Shown here: positions 5,766-9,750 of the stretch, in pieces | Position numbering within the stretch: position 1 is the first letter of the stretch | Layout: each line of letters opens with the position of its first letter | NCBI GenBank assembly: GCA_041600735.1 | Contig: JBFIJN010000340.1 | Span: forward strand, 1-9,750 | Length of the DNA: 9,750 nucleotides | Direction of reading: 5' to 3' | Source: Paraliomyxa sp041600735 | Lineage (GTDB): Bacteria; Myxococcota_A; Polyangia; Nannocystales; Nannocystaceae | Translations under genes and position numbers: made by a program | Notes under the pieces: generated by a model | Database searches by the model: none | What the model was told of the DNA's origin: nothing | What the model saw: only the letters and a program-made list of their open reading frames with translations

Positions 5766-7793
5766 ATGCAATCGGCCTGGTCGGACGAGCAAGCGCGGGC
5801 GGCAGTCGCTCGCTGGGGGCACGGCCCCGGGCGCAACGAAGACATCGCGCTGCGCGTGTACACCTCGCGGCTCATCGGTCAGGAGCCCGGGCTGGTGCTG
5901 CACGGCGGCGGCAACACTTCGGTGAAGACCACGCTGCCCGACGATCTCGACCAGCCCACCGCGGTGCTGTGCGTGAAGGGCAGCGGCTGGGACCTCGGCG
6001 ACATCGAGCCCGAGGGGCTGCCTGCGGTGCGGCTGGACACGCTGGTGGCGCTGCGCCGACGCGCGACCCTCTCCGACGAGGCGATGGTCAATGCGGCGCG
6101 GGTGCGGCTGCTCGATGCCAGCGCACCGAACCCGTCGGTCGAGACGCTGCTGCATGCCTTCTTGCCGCATCGGTTCATCGACCATAGTCATGCCGACGCG
6201 ATCCTGGCGCTGGTCGATCAGCCCGACGCCGAGGAGCGCTGCCGCGAGCTGCTGGGAGACGCGCTCGCGATCGTGCCGTATGTGATGCCCGGGTTCGCGC
6301 TGGCCAAGCTCGCGGCCGAGGTCCACGAGGCCCATCCCCAGTGCGAGGGGCTGCTGCTGCTCCAGCACGGCCTGTTCACCTTCGGCGACAGCGCGCGCGA
6401 GAGCTACGAGCGGCACGTGGCCGCGGTCACCCGCGCCGAGCAGGTGATCGCCGAGCGCCGCGCCAAGGTGCAGGTCGCGGTGGTGCCCCGACCCGACGTG
6501 GACTGGCCGTCGCTCGCTCCGCTGGTGCGCGGCATGCTGGGGGAGGGGCGGCGGCGCTACGTGCTCGAGCTGCGCACGAGCCCGGCGATTCGCGCCTTCG
6601 TCGACGACGAGGCGGTGTCGGACCTCGCCTCGCGCGGACCCATCACCCCCGATCACGTGATCCGCACCAAGCCGTGGCCGCTGCTGCTCGATCCCGGTCG
6701 CGCCTGGCCCTCGGTGGAAGAGCACGTGGCGCTCGCGCTGCTGGCGTTTCGCCGCCACTACAACCGCTACGTACGCCACCAGGTCGAGACGCGCACGGAA
6801 GACAAGGTCCCGCTCGACTCCGACCCGCGCGTGATCTTGATCGCCGGGGTGGGGCTCGTGGGAGTCGGGGCCGATCCCAAGGCGGCTGCGATCGCAGCGG
6901 ATCTCTACGAGCACACGATCGGGGTGATCCGCGATGCGGAGGCGGTGGGGCGGTACCAGGCGCTGCCCGAGCACGATCTGTTCGACATGGAGTATTGGTC
7001 GCTCGAGCAGGCCAAGCTCGGCAAGCAGGCGAGCAAGCCGCTGCAGGGGCGCGTGGTGCTGGTGACCGGGGCCGCCTCGGGCATCGGCGCGGCGACGGCG
7101 AGGGCGCTCGCCGCCCAGGGGGCGGTGCTGTGGCTGGTGGATCGCGAGGCCAAGCCGCTGGCCGAGGTCGCCGGGCCGCTGCGCGCGGGCTACGAGGTCG
7201 CGGACCTGCGCGAGCGCGAGGCCGTGGAGGCCTGCGTTCGCCATGCGGTCGCGCGCTACGGGGGGCTCGATGGCGTGGTCTCGAACGCCGGGACCGCGCC
7301 CCAGGCTCCGATCGATCGCTGCCCGCCGCAGCTGCTCGAGGACAGCCTCGCGATCAACCTCTTGTCGCATCAGTGGCTGGCCGCGGCCGCGACCGCCGTG
7401 ATGCGCACGCAGGGGCTCGGTGGGTTCTTGCTGTTCAACGCCAGCAAGGCCGCGTTCAACCCCGGCGCTGGCTTTGGCCCCTATGCGGTGGCGAAGGCCG
7501 GCTTGGTCGCGCTGATGAAGCAGTATGCAATCGAGGCCGCCGACGCCGGGATTCGGGCGAATGCGATCAATGCGGATCGCGTGCGCACCGGGCTGCTCGA
7601 CGCCGCCGACGTGGAGGCGCGAGCCAAGGCGCGAGGCCTGTCGGCCGACGACTACTTCCGCTCGAACCTGCTGCGCCGAGAGGTCACCGCCGAGGACGTC
7701 GCGCAGGCCTTCGTCGCGCTCGCGCTGGCCGAAGCGACGACCGGCACGGTGCTGACCGTGGACGGGGGCAACATCGCGGCTTCACCACGCTGA
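5766..7793 (+). CDS. Bifunctional class II aldolase / short-chain dehydrogenase
   Basis: The 675-residue product is a fusion of two enzymes. Residues 1 to about 420 are a class II aldolase/adducin-type domain: LHGGGNTSVK at 45-54, VKGSGWDLG at 70-78, zinc ligands His140 and His142 in DHSHAD, and His201 in QHGLFTFG. Residues about 426-671 are a short-chain dehydrogenase: TGAASGIG at 434-441 binds the cofactor, Asp459 after the second strand suggests NAD, SNAG lies at 506-509, and Asn531, Ser560, Tyr573 and Lys577 (YAVAK) form the catalytic set. The usual C-terminal VDGGNI is present. Length and order match the rhamnulose-phosphate aldolase/alcohol dehydrogenase fusions (about 675 residues) of sugar catabolism, which cleave a ketose (phosphate) and oxidise the lactaldehyde-type product in the cytoplasm. 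The actual sugar is not certain, because no other rhamnose or fucose pathway gene is in view. The ATG at 5766 is supported by the promoter just upstream; no ribosome binding site precedes it. Confidence 0.93.
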   Translation: MQSAWSDEQARAAVARWGHGPGRNEDIALRVYTSRLIGQEPGLVLHGGGNTSVKTTLPDDLDQPTAVLCVKGSGWDLGDIEPEGLPAVRLDTLVALRRRATLSDEAMVNAARVRLLDASAPNPSVETLLHAFLPHRFIDHSHADAILALVDQPDAEERCRELLGDALAIVPYVMPGFALAKLAAEVHEAHPQCEGLLLLQHGLFTFGDSARESYERHVAAVTRAEQVIAERRAKVQVAVVPRPDVDWPSLAPLVRGMLGEGRRRYVLELRTSPAIRAFVDDEAVSDLASRGPITPDHVIRTKPWPLLLDPGRAWPSVEEHVALALLAFRRHYNRYVRHQVETRTEDKVPLDSDPRVILIAGVGLVGVGADPKAAAIAADLYEHTIGVIRDAEAVGRYQALPEHDLFDMEYWSLEQAKLGKQASKPLQGRVVLVTGAASGIGAATARALAAQGAVLWLVDREAKPLAEVAGPLRAGYEVADLREREAVEACVRHAVARYGGLDGVVSNAGTAPQAPIDRCPPQLLEDSLAINLLSHQWLAAAATAVMRTQGLGGFLLFNASKAAFNPGAGFGPYAVAKAGLVALMKQYAIEAADAGIRANAINADRVRTGLLDAADVEARAKARGLSADDYFRSNLLRREVTAEDVAQAFVALALAEATTGTVLTVDGGNIAASPR

Positions 7794-7869
7794 AGCAGCT
7801 GCGCGCATTGCGCAAGTCTGATGACTCGAGCGCAGGAGCGAACGCCAGCCTATGGTAGCGTGAGAGGTG

Positions 7870-9537
7870 ATGAGCAAGAGCCGCCGTGCGCGCGCGCCCT
7901 CGCGGCAAGCTGACGACCTCTATCAGCAGCTCTTGTTGTTCCCCGAGCGAGCCGAGTACCTCGAGCAGTCACGGTTCGAGCGCTACCAGATTCACCTCGA
8001 GCACTGGCGCGAGCTCTCGACGGAGTTTCGTCGCGGGTTCGAAGCGGTGTACGTGCGCAAGAGCGCCCGCATCCTGCTCGTGCACGGCGACCAAGGAACG
8101 GGGAAGACCCTGTTTGCTCGCCGTGTGGAGGAGGACTTTGGGCTGGTCAAGGAGCGCAAGGTCGCGGACGGACAGCAGAACCTGTGGATCGTGCTCGCAG
8201 GCGGTGAAGGGCAGGATCGAAGCGTGAGCGAGCAGGCCGCCAAGACGACCGAGCTGCGCCGCATCAAGGCGCAGACCGGGTGGCTGGCGAAGGAGCGCGC
8301 CTTTGCCCAGGAGAATCGCAGCGAGATGCGCGTGTTCTTGGTGGACGACGTGAACAAGGACGTCTTCCTGCGCGAGTGGGCCGACCTCCCGGCGGGCGAC
8401 TACACCCGCCTCAAGGCCGAGGGCCACGTCGCGACCGTGCTCGAGTCGGTTGCCCAGCGCCTAGTCGAAGATTGCCGCGAGGACTTTCAGCGCTCGTTGT
8501 TCGTGCTCCTCTCCAACGACGAGGCCCTGTTGAACGCGCTCTACCAGCAGCTGGAGCGATGGCACGAGGGGCTGGCGCGGACGTTGTTGCTGCCGCTTCC
8601 CGAGCCGAGCCTCAAGGAGAAGATCGTGCGCATCAATACCAACCGGCTCAATCGCTGGAGCTACTGGTATTGCCTCGATCGCGGTGGGCCCGATGAAAAG
8701 CGCTGGGCCTACGACACCCTGGGAGGAAATGGTGGCTTCATCGACTCCTTTCGGGCGATCGACCGGGCGCTCGCAGTCTCGGGACCTCGGAGCGGGCGCC
8801 CCGCCAACAAGAACCTGCTGACGCTCGTGACGTTGGGCTCCGATCCGCTCACGATCAAGAGCTATATCGACGACCACGAGCTGCGTGTCGACGAGTCGCT
8901 GCCGGGAGAGCACGTGGCCGCATGGCTGTTTCGCCACCAGTGGGCATCCGCGCTGGCGGCCGCCGACGACGAGTATGCTCGCCGCGCGGCCTTGCTCGAG
9001 TCGGAGTTCTCGCTGCGCTGGGTGACGATCGACATGCGGGCGGTGTGGTGGCTGTGCGACGCGCCCGAGGCGGACTCGATCTGTCGACGACTCGTCGACT
9101 TCATGCGCGCGGCACCGAGCATCGGCGACCGGCGTCCTGCCAAGGATGCGCTCGGCAAGCTGCTCCTCGGGGTGAATGCGGATCTCGGTGCGGTGGTCGA
9201 GGGGCCCGCGTTCGAGGCCTTCCAGGCGCGCTTTCGCGACGCAGGCCAGCGCCGGAGCATCGAGTACGAGCAGGTGCTCGCGCGACGCTTTGGTCAGGAG
9301 CTCTCGAAGGGGCTCGCGACGCTCGGATCGATTCGTCCCGACCTCACGCTGGCGCAGTACGATCCTTGTGCCGTCACGCGGGCGACGTCGGAGGATCCGA
9401 AGGCGATCGAGACGGCAATCCGCCGCTTGTGTCACGTCATCGAGTTCACCGCCCACCTACAGCCCGACCTGCGGGGGCTCGACGACTACCTGCGCGAGAA
9501 GGTCGATGTCTATGCGACCTTGCTCGAGTCCGTATAG
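7870..9537 (+). CDS. P-loop ATPase of unrecognised family (AAA-like), 555 residues
   Basis: I do not recognise the family. Visible features: a basic N-terminus (residues 1-12, SKSRRARAPSR), then a helical stretch. A Walker A motif GDQGTGKT lies at 73-80 after the strand ARILLVH. A Walker B-like strand VFLVDDV lies at 155-161 (Asp159, Asp160). A sensor-1-like strand LFVLLSNDE lies at 210-218 (Asn216). This order is that of an AAA-type or STAND-type ATPase core, roughly 65-255. An unusually long segment (about 81-154), including LWIVLAGGEG and a charged stretch, separates Walker A from Walker B. Residues about 260-555 are mostly helical with many Trp residues and no motif I know. There is no signal peptide or membrane segment, so it is probably cytoplasmic. 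The ATG at 7870 directly follows an in-frame GTG at 7867, and either could start. GAGAGG at 7862-7867 is too close to be a good ribosome binding site. The gene stands alone and is convergent with the gene at the right edge. A role in defence, replication or regulation would be a guess. Confidence 0.85.
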   Translation: MSKSRRARAPSRQADDLYQQLLLFPERAEYLEQSRFERYQIHLEHWRELSTEFRRGFEAVYVRKSARILLVHGDQGTGKTLFARRVEEDFGLVKERKVADGQQNLWIVLAGGEGQDRSVSEQAAKTTELRRIKAQTGWLAKERAFAQENRSEMRVFLVDDVNKDVFLREWADLPAGDYTRLKAEGHVATVLESVAQRLVEDCREDFQRSLFVLLSNDEALLNALYQQLERWHEGLARTLLLPLPEPSLKEKIVRINTNRLNRWSYWYCLDRGGPDEKRWAYDTLGGNGGFIDSFRAIDRALAVSGPRSGRPANKNLLTLVTLGSDPLTIKSYIDDHELRVDESLPGEHVAAWLFRHQWASALAAADDEYARRAALLESEFSLRWVTIDMRAVWWLCDAPEADSICRRLVDFMRAAPSIGDRRPAKDALGKLLLGVNADLGAVVEGPAFEAFQARFRDAGQRRSIEYEQVLARRFGQELSKGLATLGSIRPDLTLAQYDPCAVTRATSEDPKAIETAIRRLCHVIEFTAHLQPDLRGLDDYLREKVDVYATLLESV

Positions 9538-9551
9538 CGCCGACCCGCGCG

Positions 9552-9750
9552 TCACTGCACCTGGTCGGCGCCGTCGGGGTCGAGCAGCACGCCGGCCTGC
9601 AGTAGCCTCCGGCGATCGCGAGGGTCGCCGCTCTTGCGCCAGCGCTCGTAGAGCCCGAGGAGATCATGGGTGGGGGCTCGGGCATCGAGGTCCACGATCT
9701 CGGCGATCACCTCGGCCACGCCTTCGAAGGTCTCGGCGAGCTCGCCGAGC
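9552..9750 (-). CDS. C-terminal end of an unrecognised protein (start outside window)
   Basis: The minus-strand frame is open from the right edge to a TGA at 9552-9554, giving 66 codons with no stop. The fragment reads like real protein: an amphipathic helix with ETFEGVAEVIAEIVDLD, then APTHDLLGLYERWRKSGD, then RRDPRRLLQAGVLLDPDG and the end GADQVQ. LYERWRKSGD next to RRLLQAGV suggests a helical C-terminal domain, but I cannot name a family. The stop is 14 bases from the stop of the ATPase gene, with which it is convergent. The codon pattern, with G or C at nearly all third positions, matches the other genes here and supports the reading. Confidence 0.65.
   Translation of the reverse strand, partial: LGELAETFEGVAEVIAEIVDLDARAPTHDLLGLYERWRKSGDPRDRRRLLQAGVLLDPDGADQVQ

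Noticed and set aside
5754..7370. A 538-codon minus-strand open frame opposite the aldolase/dehydrogenase gene
   Set aside because: The plus strand carries clear aldolase and dehydrogenase motifs over the whole stretch. The minus frame is rich in Arg, His and Gln, as expected of an antisense shadow.
7804..7818. Small hairpin TGCGC-GCATT-GCGCA after the aldolase/dehydrogenase gene as a terminator
   Set aside because: The stem has only five pairs and no T-run follows. It is what GC-rich DNA yields by chance.
7851..7856. TATGGT as a -10 box for the ATPase gene
   Set aside because: It lies at a plausible distance from the ATG, but no recognisable -35 box occurs 16-18 bases upstream. A 4-of-6 match alone is too weak.

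Overview
The window looks like chromosomal DNA of a very GC-rich bacterium. G or C dominates third codon positions, which is why long false open frames shadow most real genes. The best guess is a myxobacterium, possibly of the Nannocystis/Plesiocystis group. The main reason is the lipoprotein at 619-1224, which has a lipobox followed by a Ser/Thr/Asp-rich linker of a kind common in that group. This taxonomic call is an inference. I see no rRNA or tRNA gene, CRISPR array, transposase or phage gene.

Layout. (a) 1-609, plus strand: C-terminal part of a ribonuclease D-like protein with tandem HRDC domains, cut by the window edge. (b) 619-3965, minus strand: pepN (aminopeptidase N), followed 62 bases downstream by a small secreted lipoprotein gene whose Shine-Dalgarno sequence lies inside a perfect hairpin. 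(c) 3966-4120: a divergent control region with a FadR/PdhR-type palindrome touching the -35 box of a good sigma-70-like promoter. (d) 4121-5706, plus strand: a FadR-like GntR regulator and a membrane di-iron fatty acid hydroxylase/sterol desaturase family enzyme. (e) 5766-7793, plus strand: a bifunctional class II aldolase/short-chain dehydrogenase behind its own candidate promoter. (f) 7870-9537, plus strand: a P-loop ATPase of no family I recognise. (g) 9552-9750, minus strand: C-terminal end of an unrecognised protein, convergent with the ATPase.

How the parts may work together. The most coherent unit is the regulator plus hydroxylase. The regulator has a normal DNA-binding domain, but its effector domain has lost most FCD metal ligands, as E. 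coli FadR has. It sits behind a FadR/PdhR-like operator and in front of a lipid-modifying enzyme. This suggests an autoregulated acyl-CoA-responsive lipid hydroxylation operon. PepN (peptide turnover), the aldolase/dehydrogenase (sugar or sugar-phosphate catabolism) and RNase D look like ordinary housekeeping or catabolic genes. Two transcription units, the regulator and the aldolase/dehydrogenase, have promoters placed so close to the ATG, with no Shine-Dalgarno, that leaderless mRNAs are likely.

No clearly new multi-gene system is visible. The least explained part is the right end: the unknown ATPase and its convergent neighbour.
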